A stretch of 64,000 nt of DNA, from positions 1 through 64,000 of the forward strand of contig CAWGJL010000056.1 in assembly GCA_963822765.1 (NCBI GenBank). The letters are read 5' to 3'. Each line of letters opens with the position of its first letter. Position 1 is the first letter of the stretch. Both the position numbers and the translations under genes were made by a program. Source of the DNA: Palsa-504 sp963822765. Lineage in GTDB: Bacteria; Actinomycetota; Actinomycetes; Streptosporangiales; Streptosporangiaceae. Positions 57,575 through 64,000 of this stretch are shown here, in pieces. A model generated the notes under the pieces. The model saw nothing but the letters and a program-made list of their open reading frames with translations, was not told where the DNA came from and searched no databases.

Positions 57575-58915
57575 ATGATCGTGCCCTACTCGCAGCGTCG
57601 CACGGCCGAGCCGGTGTCGCCGCCGGCGTTCCGCAGGATTGCCGGCGAGGACACCGGCCGCGCCGGGCACACCGGCCGCGCCGGGCACACCGTCCCGGCC
57701 GGGCATCGGCCAGGCAAGCTCACAGACATGTTCGAAGCCGGGCTGACGTCGCCGATTTGTCTTACCTGGGAGCTCACGTACGCCTGCAACCTCGCGTGCG
57801 TGCACTGCCTGTCCAGCTCGGGCCGCCGGGACCCGCGCGAGCTGACCACGGCCGAGTGCCGGGCGGTCATCGACACGCTGCAGCGCATGCAGGTGTTCTA
57901 CGTCAACATCGGCGGCGGCGAGCCGACGGTCCGCCCGGACTTCTGGGAGCTGGTCGACTACGCCACCGCCCACCAGGTCGGGGTCAAGTTCTCCACCAAC
58001 GGGATCAAGCTGGACGCCGCGGCCGCCCGCAAGCTGTCGCGCAGCGACTACATCGACGTGCAGATCTCGCTGGACGGGGCCACGGCGGAGGTCAACGACG
58101 CGGTACGCGGCCCCGGGTCCTACGAGACGGCCACCCGCGCCATGGCCAATCTGGCCGCGGCCGGATTCCGCGGCTTCAAGGTCTCCGTGGTGATGACCAG
58201 GCACAACGTCTCGCAGCTCGACGCGTTCAAGCAGCTCGCCGACGATCACGGCGCGCAGCTGCGGCTAACCCGGCTGCGCCCGTCCGGCCGCGGCGCCGAC
58301 GTGTGGCCCGAGCTGCACCCGACCGCCGGGCAGCAACGGGAACTGTACGACTGGCTGGCCGCCCACGGCGAGCAAGTGCTCACCGGGGACTCGTTCTTCC
58401 ACCTGTCGCCCTACGGGAAGGCGCTGCCCGGGCTGAACATGTGCGGGGCCGGGCGCGTGGTATGCCTCATCGATCCCGTGGGCGACGTGTACGCCTGCCC
58501 GTTCGCCATCCACGAGAACTTCCTGGCCGGGAACGTCCGGCAGCCAGGAGGCTTCGAGACGGTGTGGCGCGAGTCGCCGCTGTTCGCCGGCCTGCGCGAG
58601 CCGCAGACCGGGGGCGCCTGCCGGTCCTGCGGGTCGTTCGATTCGTGCCGCGGCGGGTGCATGGCGGCCAAGTTCTTCACCGGCCTGCCGCTGGACGGGC
58701 CGGATCCGGAATGCGTGCAAGGCTACGGCGAGGCCGCCCTGGCGGTCATCCAGCCGGGTGACGCGAGACCGCCGCGTCCGGCCGCCGACCACTCGCACCG
58801 CGTGGTACCCGTGTCGATCGGCCGCCGCCCGCCGCAGCGAGCCTGCGACGAGAACCCCCTGGCTGGCCAGGGTCATCATCGTGGGTCGTTACTCATGCCA
58901 GGGCATGGGTTTTGA
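57575..58915 (+). CDS. mftC: mycofactocin radical SAM maturase
   Basis: A radical SAM-SPASM enzyme that decarboxylates and then cyclises the C-terminal Val-Tyr of MftA. The cluster motif is LTYACNLACVHCLSSSGRRD; the glycine-rich strand is FYVNIGGGEPTVRPDFWELV; SPASM cysteines are in MCGAGRVVCLIDPVGDVYAC and GACRSCGSFDSCRGGC. The family-like part begins near GKLTDMF, ATG 57728; the 51 residues before it are a linker containing a HTGRAG repeat that joins to MftB. After RACDENPLAG, the usual end, about 15 extra residues derive from a palindromic element. The stop overlaps the TTG of mftF. The start is uncertain (57575, GTG 57614, or fused to mftB). Confidence 0.9.
   Translation: MIVPYSQRRTAEPVSPPAFRRIAGEDTGRAGHTGRAGHTVPAGHRPGKLTDMFEAGLTSPICLTWELTYACNLACVHCLSSSGRRDPRELTTAECRAVIDTLQRMQVFYVNIGGGEPTVRPDFWELVDYATAHQVGVKFSTNGIKLDAAAARKLSRSDYIDVQISLDGATAEVNDAVRGPGSYETATRAMANLAAAGFRGFKVSVVMTRHNVSQLDAFKQLADDHGAQLRLTRLRPSGRGADVWPELHPTAGQQRELYDWLAAHGEQVLTGDSFFHLSPYGKALPGLNMCGAGRVVCLIDPVGDVYACPFAIHENFLAGNVRQPGGFETVWRESPLFAGLREPQTGGACRSCGSFDSCRGGCMAAKFFTGLPLDGPDPECVQGYGEAALAVIQPGDARPPRPAADHSHRVVPVSIGRRPPQRACDENPLAGQGHHRGSLLMPGHGF
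57651..57704 (+). repeat. 18-bp tandem repeat in the mftB-mftC linker
   Basis: ACACCGGCCGCGCCGGGC is repeated exactly at 57651-57668 and 57669-57686, with a diverged third unit at 57687-57704. In the mftC frame it encodes HTGRAG-HTGRAG-HTVPAG. It sits where MftB ends and MftC begins, as a flexible linker would. Confidence 0.7.
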
Positions 58916-58930
58916 CCCACGATCCTGACC
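58871..58930. repeat. nested palindrome over the mftC/mftF junction
   Basis: GGTCATCATCGTGGGTC (58871-58887) pairs with GACCCACGATCCTGACC (58914-58930), 15 of 17 bases, and the loop holds a second perfect stem CATGCC-ag-GGCATG (58894-58907). The element encodes the non-family tail of MftC and the first residues of MftF and contains the mftF start. Its first half shares ATCGTGG and GTTACT with the palindrome before menC, so it may be an inserted member of the same element family. Confidence 0.65.
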
Positions 58931-60405
58931 GCGAACTGGTTCCCGCGGGCACGGGCCTGCGGCCGGATCCGGGTTCGCGGCTGCTGGCCGGGGGAACGGT
59001 GCTAGCGGGCGGTTTCCCGGTGCGGGTGCTGCGCCTGACGCCGTCCGGTGCGCGTCAGGTGGCCGGCTGGTGGTCCGGGACGCCGGTGCCGGCCAGCACC
59101 CGGGCCCGCGCGCTGGCCCGGCGTCTGCTCGACACCGGGATCGCTCATCCCGTGCCGGACGGCTGCGGCGGGAGCATCGATGACGTCACGGTGGTGATCC
59201 CGGTCCGGGACCGGCAGGCCGAACTGGCCCGCTGCCTGGCGGGCCTGGTCCAGATGCCGCGAGTGATCGTGGTCGACGACGCCTCGCGCGATCCGGCCGC
59301 GGTGGCGCGGGTCGCGGCCGGCGCGGGTGCGCGCGTGCTGCACCAGGTCGTGAACGGCGGGCCCGGCGCGGCCCGGAACTGCGGCCTGGCCGCGGCGGAC
59401 ACGCCGCTGGTCGCGTTCCTCGACTCGGACTGCGTCCCGGGCCCCGGCTGGCTCGACGCGCTGCTGCCGCATTTCGCGGACCCGGCGGTGGGCGCGGTCG
59501 CGCCGCGTATCGTGCCTGACGCGCCCGGGCGTACCTGGCTGGCCCGGTACGAGGGAGCCAGTTCCACCCTGGACATGGGCACGCGGGAGAGCATCGTCCG
59601 GCCCGGCTCGCGGGTGCCCTACGTACCCGGCGCGGCGCTGGTCGTCCGGCGGGCCGCGGCCGGGGCCGGCTTCACCGAGACCATGCGGGTCGGGGAGGAC
59701 GTCGACTTCGTCTGGCGGCTGGCCGCCTCCGGCTGGCGGGTGCGCTACGAGCCGGCCGCCGCCATGCCGCATCAGCACCGGGTGCGGCTGCGCCCGTGGT
59801 TCGCGCGGCGGAAGGACTACGGCACGTCGGCCGCCATCTTGGAGCAGCGCCACCCCGGGACGGTGCGTCCGCTCTATGTCTCCGCCTGGACCGCCCTGGC
59901 CTGGCTGGCGGCCGCCGCGGGCCGGCCGGCGGCGGGCGCCGCGTGCACCGGCGCCAGCATCGCGCTGCTCGCCCGGCGCCTGGCTGTGGTAACAGGCGAG
60001 GAATGGCCCTGGCACGCGGCCGGGACCGCCTGGCCGCTGGCGGCCCGGCTGGCCGGACGCGGGACGGCCGCCGCGGGCCGGCCGCTGGGCAGCGCCATCT
60101 CCCGCACCTGGTGGCCGGTGGCGCTGCCGGCCGCGGTGGCCGTGCGCCGGATGCGATGGCCGCTGGCGGCGCTGGTCCTCGCGCCGCCGCTGCTGGACTG
60201 GCTGGACCGGCGGCCGCCGCTCGACCCGGCGCGCTACGTCGCCGCGCGGCTGCTCGACGACATCGGGTACAGCCTGGGGGTCTGGCAGGGCTGCGGCGAA
60301 CGGCGGACCGTCCGGCCGCTGCTGCCCCGGCTAGGCGGCCGTCACTTGGACATGCCGCGGGAAAAGTCCGCCGGGACGATGACATCGTCGGGGGACAGGT
60401 CGTGA
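58912..60405 (+). CDS. mftF: mycofactocin glycosyltransferase
   Basis: A 497-residue GT2-family enzyme that adds glucose units to mycofactocin. The start TTG overlaps the mftC stop (TTGA). The GT-A core begins near residue 89: VTVVIPVRDRQAELARCLAG, VIVVDDASRDPAAVARVAAG, VNGGPGAARNCGLAAADTPL, VAFLDSDCVPGPGWLDALLP with the DxD-type aspartates, and GEDVDFVWRLAASGWRVRYE. The C-terminal 150 residues are hydrophobic with several possible spans. It overlaps the convergent mftD by 64 bases at the 3' end. Confidence 0.92.
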   Translation: MTHDPDRELVPAGTGLRPDPGSRLLAGGTVLAGGFPVRVLRLTPSGARQVAGWWSGTPVPASTRARALARRLLDTGIAHPVPDGCGGSIDDVTVVIPVRDRQAELARCLAGLVQMPRVIVVDDASRDPAAVARVAAGAGARVLHQVVNGGPGAARNCGLAAADTPLVAFLDSDCVPGPGWLDALLPHFADPAVGAVAPRIVPDAPGRTWLARYEGASSTLDMGTRESIVRPGSRVPYVPGAALVVRRAAAGAGFTETMRVGEDVDFVWRLAASGWRVRYEPAAAMPHQHRVRLRPWFARRKDYGTSAAILEQRHPGTVRPLYVSAWTALAWLAAAAGRPAAGAACTGASIALLARRLAVVTGEEWPWHAAGTAWPLAARLAGRGTAAAGRPLGSAISRTWWPVALPAAVAVRRMRWPLAALVLAPPLLDWLDRRPPLDPARYVAARLLDDIGYSLGVWQGCGERRTVRPLLPRLGGRHLDMPREKSAGTMTSSGDRS

Positions 60406-61523
60406 ACGGAGGGCCGGCCGAGCGCGAGCAGCGTGGAGTCGATCCCGCCACGTAGCACGTCGAAGACGTTCTTCACACCTGCCGAGCCGTTGGCGGCCAG
60501 GCCCCACAGGTACGCACGGCCGATCATGACCGCCCGGGCGCCCAGAGCCAGCGCCTTGACCACGTCGCTGCCGCGGCGGATGCCGCCGTCCAGCAGGACC
60601 TCGACCTGGGTACCCACCGCGTCTGCCACCGACGGCAGCGCGCGGATCGCGGCGGGGGTGCCGTCCAGGTTGTTGCCGCCGTGATTGGACACCGAGACGC
60701 CGGTGGCGCCGATGTCCACGCAGCGGCGGGCCTCGTCGGCCCGCATCACGCCCTTGACCAGGAACGGGCCGCCCCACTGCTCGCGCAGCCAGGCCAGGTC
60801 GGCCCAGGTGGGCGGCGGGGTCTGCATCCACTCGCCGTAGACGCCGAAGAACGTGGGGGCCGGCGCGCCGGGGGCGGCCATGTTGGGCACGGTGAGGTCG
60901 GGCAGGCCGCCGGCCTGCAGCCACTGACGGACGTAGCGCGGCCTGGTCAGGCCCTCCGGGGCGAACCGTGCGATGGCCCGCAGGTCCATCTTCTCCGGGA
61001 TGGACGGGCTGCCCCAGTCCCGGCCGTTGGAGAACGACCAGTCCAGGGTGACGATCAAGGCCTTGGCCCCGGCCCGGCGGCCCCGCTCGATCCGCTGCTG
61101 GATCGCGTCCTTGCTTCCTGACCAGTAGACCTGGAAGAACAGGTTCGGGTTCGCGGCGGCCACGTCTTCCACCGGCATGCTGGCGAAGGAGCTCAGGCCC
61201 ACGACCGTCCCCGCCTCGGCCGTCCCGCGCGCCACTCCGACCTCACCTTCGGGGTGCACGGCCTGCACCCCGGTCGGGGACGCGATGACGGGCAGCGCGA
61301 TGTCCTGTCCGAGGACCGACGTGGCCAGCTGCCGGGTCGCGGGCAGGTCGCCGATGTGCGGCGGGGTGAACCGCAGCTCGCTGAAGGCAGCCACGTTGTC
61401 CCGCAGCGTGACGCCCTGCTCCGTACCGGCCACCAGCGCCATATACACCGACCTGGGCAGGTGCCGCCTTGCTCGGCGGCGCGCCTCCTCGACCGTCTCG
61501 AACCATTCGCGGGTGCTTGCCAT
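60342..61523 (-). CDS. mftD: mycofactocin FMN oxidase
   Basis: A 393-residue member of the lactate-oxidase/FMN-dependent alpha-hydroxy-acid dehydrogenase fold. MftD deaminates AHDP to the alpha-keto amide that makes mycofactocin redox-active. FMN and substrate motifs: LPVIASPTGVQAVHPEGEVG, GLSSFASMPVEDVAAANPNL, GPFLVKGVMRADEARRCVDI, GVSVSNHGGNNLDGTPAAIR, EVLLDGGIRRGSDVVKALAL. GAGGGAG precedes the ATG. It is on the strand opposite to mftC, with 3' overlap with mftF, so it needs its own promoter; a MftR-like site lies 41 bases upstream. Confidence 0.93.
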   Translation of the reverse strand: MASTREWFETVEEARRRARRHLPRSVYMALVAGTEQGVTLRDNVAAFSELRFTPPHIGDLPATRQLATSVLGQDIALPVIASPTGVQAVHPEGEVGVARGTAEAGTVVGLSSFASMPVEDVAAANPNLFFQVYWSGSKDAIQQRIERGRRAGAKALIVTLDWSFSNGRDWGSPSIPEKMDLRAIARFAPEGLTRPRYVRQWLQAGGLPDLTVPNMAAPGAPAPTFFGVYGEWMQTPPPTWADLAWLREQWGGPFLVKGVMRADEARRCVDIGATGVSVSNHGGNNLDGTPAAIRALPSVADAVGTQVEVLLDGGIRRGSDVVKALALGARAVMIGRAYLWGLAANGSAGVKNVFDVLRGGIDSTLLALGRPSVHDLSPDDVIVPADFSRGMSK

Positions 61524-61563
61524 CGGACTCCCTCGCGGCCCTCACATGCCTGAAGGCCTATTT

Positions 61564-61580
61564 TGACACTCAGTGCTGTA
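61564..61580 (-). promoter_or_regulatory. third MftR-type operator, upstream of mftD
   Basis: TGACACTCAGTGCTGTA at 61564-61580 matches 13 of 17 positions of site 2 between mftR and mftA (TGGCACCCAGTGCCATA), keeping the CAC/GTG symmetric core. It lies 41 bases before the mftD start, which is a fitting place for joint control of mftD with the rest of the locus. Confidence 0.5.
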
Positions 61581-61649
61581 ATTATCCAGCCCGCCTTGCC
61601 GTGGTGCCGCCAGTAGGCTCATGCCGATGATCTCGTTTTCGATCGCCCG

Positions 61650-62204
61650 GTGCCGGTGATGGCCCGGCGCACCCTCGCGGACCTGCTCCGCCGCCCGATC
61701 GTCGTCGCGCCCATGGCCGGCGGCCCGTCGACCGCGGAGCTAGTCGTCGCGGCGGGTCGCGCCGGGGCGCTGGGCTTCCTGGCGGCCGGCTACAAGACAC
61801 CCGCCACGATGGCCGCCGAGATCGCCGCCGTGCGGGCCGTGATCACGGCCGGGGCGGTGGCCGCGCAGTGCGGCACGGCCTTCCTGCGCTGTCCGGAGAG
61901 CGGCGCCCATCCGCGATACAAGGCGGCGCTGGCCGATCCGCGCTACACCGCGACGGTGCTGACCCGGGCGTTCAGCGGGCGGCCGGCCCGCGGGCTGGTC
62001 AACGGGTTCATCCGCGATCATCGGGACGCGCCCGCGGCCTATCCGGAGATCAACAACGCGACCCGCCCACTGCGGGCGGCCGCCGCCGCCGAGGGTGACA
62101 CCGAGCGGATGTCGCTGTGGGCCGGGCAAGGCTACCGGTCGGCCACCGAACACCCGGCCGCTGAGATCATCGAACGGCTGAGCTTCGCTGGGCCCAGTCG
62201 GTGA
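61650..62204 (+). pseudogene. nitronate monooxygenase with internal deletion
   Basis: 184 residues remain of an enzyme of about 350. Residues 1-65 are the N-terminus (PIVVAPMAGGPSTAELVVAA, GALGFLAAGYKTPATMAAEI) and the rest is the C-terminus (VAAQCGTAFLRCPESGAHPR, ARGLVNGFIRDHRDAPAAYP, WAGQGYRSATEHPAAEIIER). The join after AAVRA is in frame, and the central FMN-binding strands, with the catalytic histidine, are gone. The product cannot be a working monooxygenase. The 3' end overlaps the convergent VWA gene by 38 bases. Confidence 0.8.
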
Positions 62205-63336
62205 GGTCGCGGCGTTCGATGGCGGCCGCCATCAGGTCGCCGAACGAATCGGGGGTGCAGGCGAAGGCCGGGACGCCCAGCTCGGCCAGGACGGCCGCTA
62301 CCTCGTGGTCGTAGCTCGGGGCGCCGTCGTCGGACAGCGCCAGCAGAGCGATCACCTGGGTACCCGCGGCCGTCATGTCCGCGACCCGCCGCAGCATCTC
62401 GCCCTCATCGCCGCCCTCGAACAGGTCGCTGACCAGGACCAGGATGGTGCTGGCCGGGCGGGTGATGAGCCGCTGGCAGTAGGCCAGGGCCCGGTTGATG
62501 TCGGTGCCGCCGCCGAGCTGGGTGCCGAACAGGACGTCTACCGGGTCGCTGAGCTGCTCGGTCAGGTCCACGACCGACGTGTCGAAGGCGACCACCGACG
62601 TGCGCAGGGACCGGATCGAGGCCAGCACCGCGCCGAACACCCCGCCGTACACCACCGATGAGGCCATCGATCCGCTCTGGTCCAGGCACACGATGACGTC
62701 GCGCGCCACGGCTTGCTGCTTCCTGGCGTAGCCGACGAGCCGCTCGGGCACCACGGTCCGGTGCTGGGGCAGGTAGTTGCGCAGGTTGGCGCGGATGGTG
62801 CGATCCCAGTCGATGTCGGCCGGGCGCCTCGGCCTGCTGGTCCGGCTGGCCCGGTTCAGCGCGCCGGCCACCGCCGAACGAGTCCGCTGGGCCAGCCGCC
62901 GCTCCAGGTCGCTGGTCACGGTGCGGACCACGGCGCGGGCCGACTCCCGCGCCTGTTCGGGGAGCACCCGGCTCAGCGACAGCAGGGTTCCGACCAGGTG
63001 GACGTCCGGCTCGACCGCGTCGAGCATTTCGGGCTCGAGCAGCAGCCGGGTCAGGCCGAGCCGGTCGATCGCGTCTTTCTGCATCACCTGGACCACGCTG
63101 ACCGGGAAGAACGTGCGGATGTCGCCGAGCCAGCGGGCGACCCGCGGGGCCGAGGCACCCAGCCCCGCCCGGCCCTTCCTGGCGGGCTCGAGTCCCGTGC
63201 TCTCGCCGGAGTCGTACAACGCGCCGAGTGCCTCGTCGATCCGAGCGTCGTCGCCAGTCAGCGTCACCTCGGTGCCGTCCGCAGCGCCCAGTACCAGCCG
63301 CCAGCGCCGCATCCGCTCATCGTGCTCGTGGCTCAT
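62167..63336 (-). CDS. VWA-domain protein
   Basis: About 389 residues from ATG 63336; the frame is open upstream but lies antisense-like over the next gene. The N-terminal 190 residues are helical (ARWLGDIRTFFPVSVVQVMQ, DAVEPDVHLVGTLLSLSRVL). The VWA domain begins near residue 215 with DVIVCLDQSGSMASSVVYGG (MIDAS DxSxS), then FGTQLGGGTDINRALAYCQR and ILVLVSDLFEGGDEGEMLRR. Its start overlaps the stop of the DUF5682-type gene. In actinomycetes these two genes usually occur with a MoxR-type ATPase further upstream, outside this window. Function unknown. Confidence 0.88.
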   Translation of the reverse strand: MSHEHDERMRRWRLVLGAADGTEVTLTGDDARIDEALGALYDSGESTGLEPARKGRAGLGASAPRVARWLGDIRTFFPVSVVQVMQKDAIDRLGLTRLLLEPEMLDAVEPDVHLVGTLLSLSRVLPEQARESARAVVRTVTSDLERRLAQRTRSAVAGALNRASRTSRPRRPADIDWDRTIRANLRNYLPQHRTVVPERLVGYARKQQAVARDVIVCLDQSGSMASSVVYGGVFGAVLASIRSLRTSVVAFDTSVVDLTEQLSDPVDVLFGTQLGGGTDINRALAYCQRLITRPASTILVLVSDLFEGGDEGEMLRRVADMTAAGTQVIALLALSDDGAPSYDHEVAAVLAELGVPAFACTPDSFGDLMAAAIERRDLTDWAQRSSAVR

Positions 63337-64000
63337 GGCGCGGGCACCGATGCAGCGCGCAGGCCCAGGATCGCGGCCACGGCCCGCGCCGCGATCGCCG
63401 CCCGGTCCTCGTCCAGGTCGTCGCCGGCCGGGGCGGCCGGCGCCGGCGGCCTGCCGCTCCCGTCCAGCCTGCCCGCCTTGTCGCCGATGGCGCGCCGTTC
63501 GGGCGGCGCGAACTCGCCGAAGGTCCGCCGCAGCGCGGGCAGCACGGCGGCGAAGGCCTCGGCGCTCAATCCGGCCAGCCAGCCGTCGGCCAGGCCGAGC
63601 AGCCTGTCGTCGTGCAGCAGAAGCAGGCCGCTGCCGGCCAGGAACCCCTCGGCCCAGCCGGCCGCGGCCGCGGCGGGGACGGCGGCGGACAGCTCGCGCG
63701 ACATCCGGATCGCCACGTCGTCCGCGCTGAGCCGTCCCGCGTCGAGTAGCAGCCGGGTCAGCCGGCCGGAAATGAGCGGCGGGCACCGGGCGGCTATCCG
63801 TCCCAGCGTATCCAGCCAGCGGATGCGGCTCCCGGCGTCGGCCAGCAGGCCGGTGGCGGAATGCACGGTGTCGATGCGGTCCCGCATGGCCCGTTCGGCC
63901 GTCTCGTCCAGGGACATCACCGCGGCGGGCAGGCTGGCGCAGATCCGGGTGATCAGCTCGACGGCGACCTCGCCGAGCCTGCCGGGATCGGTGCCGCGCA
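63333..64000 (-). CDS. DUF5682-type protein, C-terminal part
   Basis: The frame is open from the window edge to the stop at 63335-63333, at least 221 residues, with no internal stop. Features are a long series of helices (LGEVAVELITRICASLPAAV, LDTLGRIAARCPPLISGRLT, GWAEGFLAGSGLLLLHDDRL) and the tail RRTFGEFAPPERRAIGDKAG. This is the C-terminal region of the large DUF5682 family that is encoded directly before VWA genes of this kind. The family call rests on this neighbour and the FLxGSGLLLxHD and RRxFxxFxxxERR patterns, from memory. Confidence 0.7.
   Translation of the reverse strand, partial: RGTDPGRLGEVAVELITRICASLPAAVMSLDETAERAMRDRIDTVHSATGLLADAGSRIRWLDTLGRIAARCPPLISGRLTRLLLDAGRLSADDVAIRMSRELSAAVPAAAAAGWAEGFLAGSGLLLLHDDRLLGLADGWLAGLSAEAFAAVLPALRRTFGEFAPPERRAIGDKAGRLDGSGRPPAPAAPAGDDLDEDRAAIAARAVAAILGLRAASVPAP

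Noticed and set aside
57295..58761. Single 488-residue product starting with MftB
   Set aside because: After about 86 residues it is arginine- and proline-rich sequence in a shadow frame of mftC, without family character.
62167..63786. 540-residue VWA protein
   Set aside because: The first 150 residues lie over the DUF5682-type gene in another frame and are low-complexity; the ATG at 63336 begins the real protein.

Overview
The window is very GC-rich, densely packed actinobacterial DNA. Support for this comes from GTG and TTG starts, ATGA/TTGA stop-start overlaps, a DUF397 plus XRE-DUF5753 regulator pair, CGNR, WYL and MftR regulators, menaquinone genes and a mycofactocin locus. A spore-forming or Streptosporangiales-like actinomycete fits best, but no marker here fixes the genus. 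Several genes appear to be read from leaderless transcripts, with a -10 box 6-7 bases before the start codon. No tRNA, rRNA, CRISPR array or intact insertion sequence was seen.

Layout. 0-13 kb: an alpha/beta hydrolase tail, a frame-broken DUF1905 gene, an actinobacterial family A DNA polymerase, a LacI repressor with a GH3 beta-glucosidase, trpS behind a Trp-codon leader peptide and attenuator, an MFS pump divergent from a CGNR regulator, an aldo/keto reductase, LtrA, and a DUF397/XRE pair. 13-19.7 kb: a hairpin-bearing repeat patch, a nitroreductase, a Glu/Leu-type dehydrogenase, a WYL regulator, a flavin/PLP-oxidase-like protein, an MBL-fold hydrolase and a region-1.1-bearing sigma factor. 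19.7-40.4 kb: menE, menC, menD; then a LysR regulator and an aerobic CO dehydrogenase operon (coxM-coxS-coxL, an XdhC-YHS fusion, coxG) that runs straight into five small single-span membrane proteins; then msrB, PadR, coxE and coxD on the other strand, an isochorismate synthase (menF) and an MMPL transporter. The CoxL active-site loop reads AYRCSFR, the form I signature, so this is predicted to be a genuine CO dehydrogenase. 40.4-54.8 kb: an Rv2578c-type radical SAM protein, DUF3040, a P450, tandem paralogous DHA2 pumps, a Crp regulator, FmdB, another DHA2 pump, TMEM175 and DUF1003 membrane proteins, a frame-broken Tat lipoprotein, and a self-regulating XRE/membrane-protein pair. 54.8-61.6 kb: a complete mycofactocin locus (SDR, mftE, mftR on the minus strand; mftA, mftB, mftC, mftF on the plus strand; mftD convergent). 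61.6-64 kb: a deleted nitronate monooxygenase, a VWA protein and the end of a DUF5682-type protein.

Most notable: (1) the five-gene small membrane protein array in the cox operon, the best candidate for an undescribed component of CO respiration; (2) the trpS leader, which contains every element of ribosome-mediated attenuation; (3) three matching MftR-type operators that tie mftD to the rest of the mft locus; (4) an mftB reading frame that slips by one base and would otherwise run in frame into mftC; (5) a large palindrome lying across the mftC/mftF junction that resembles another upstream of menC. Four genes show single-base frame breaks, so sequencing indels must be excluded before any is called a pseudogene.
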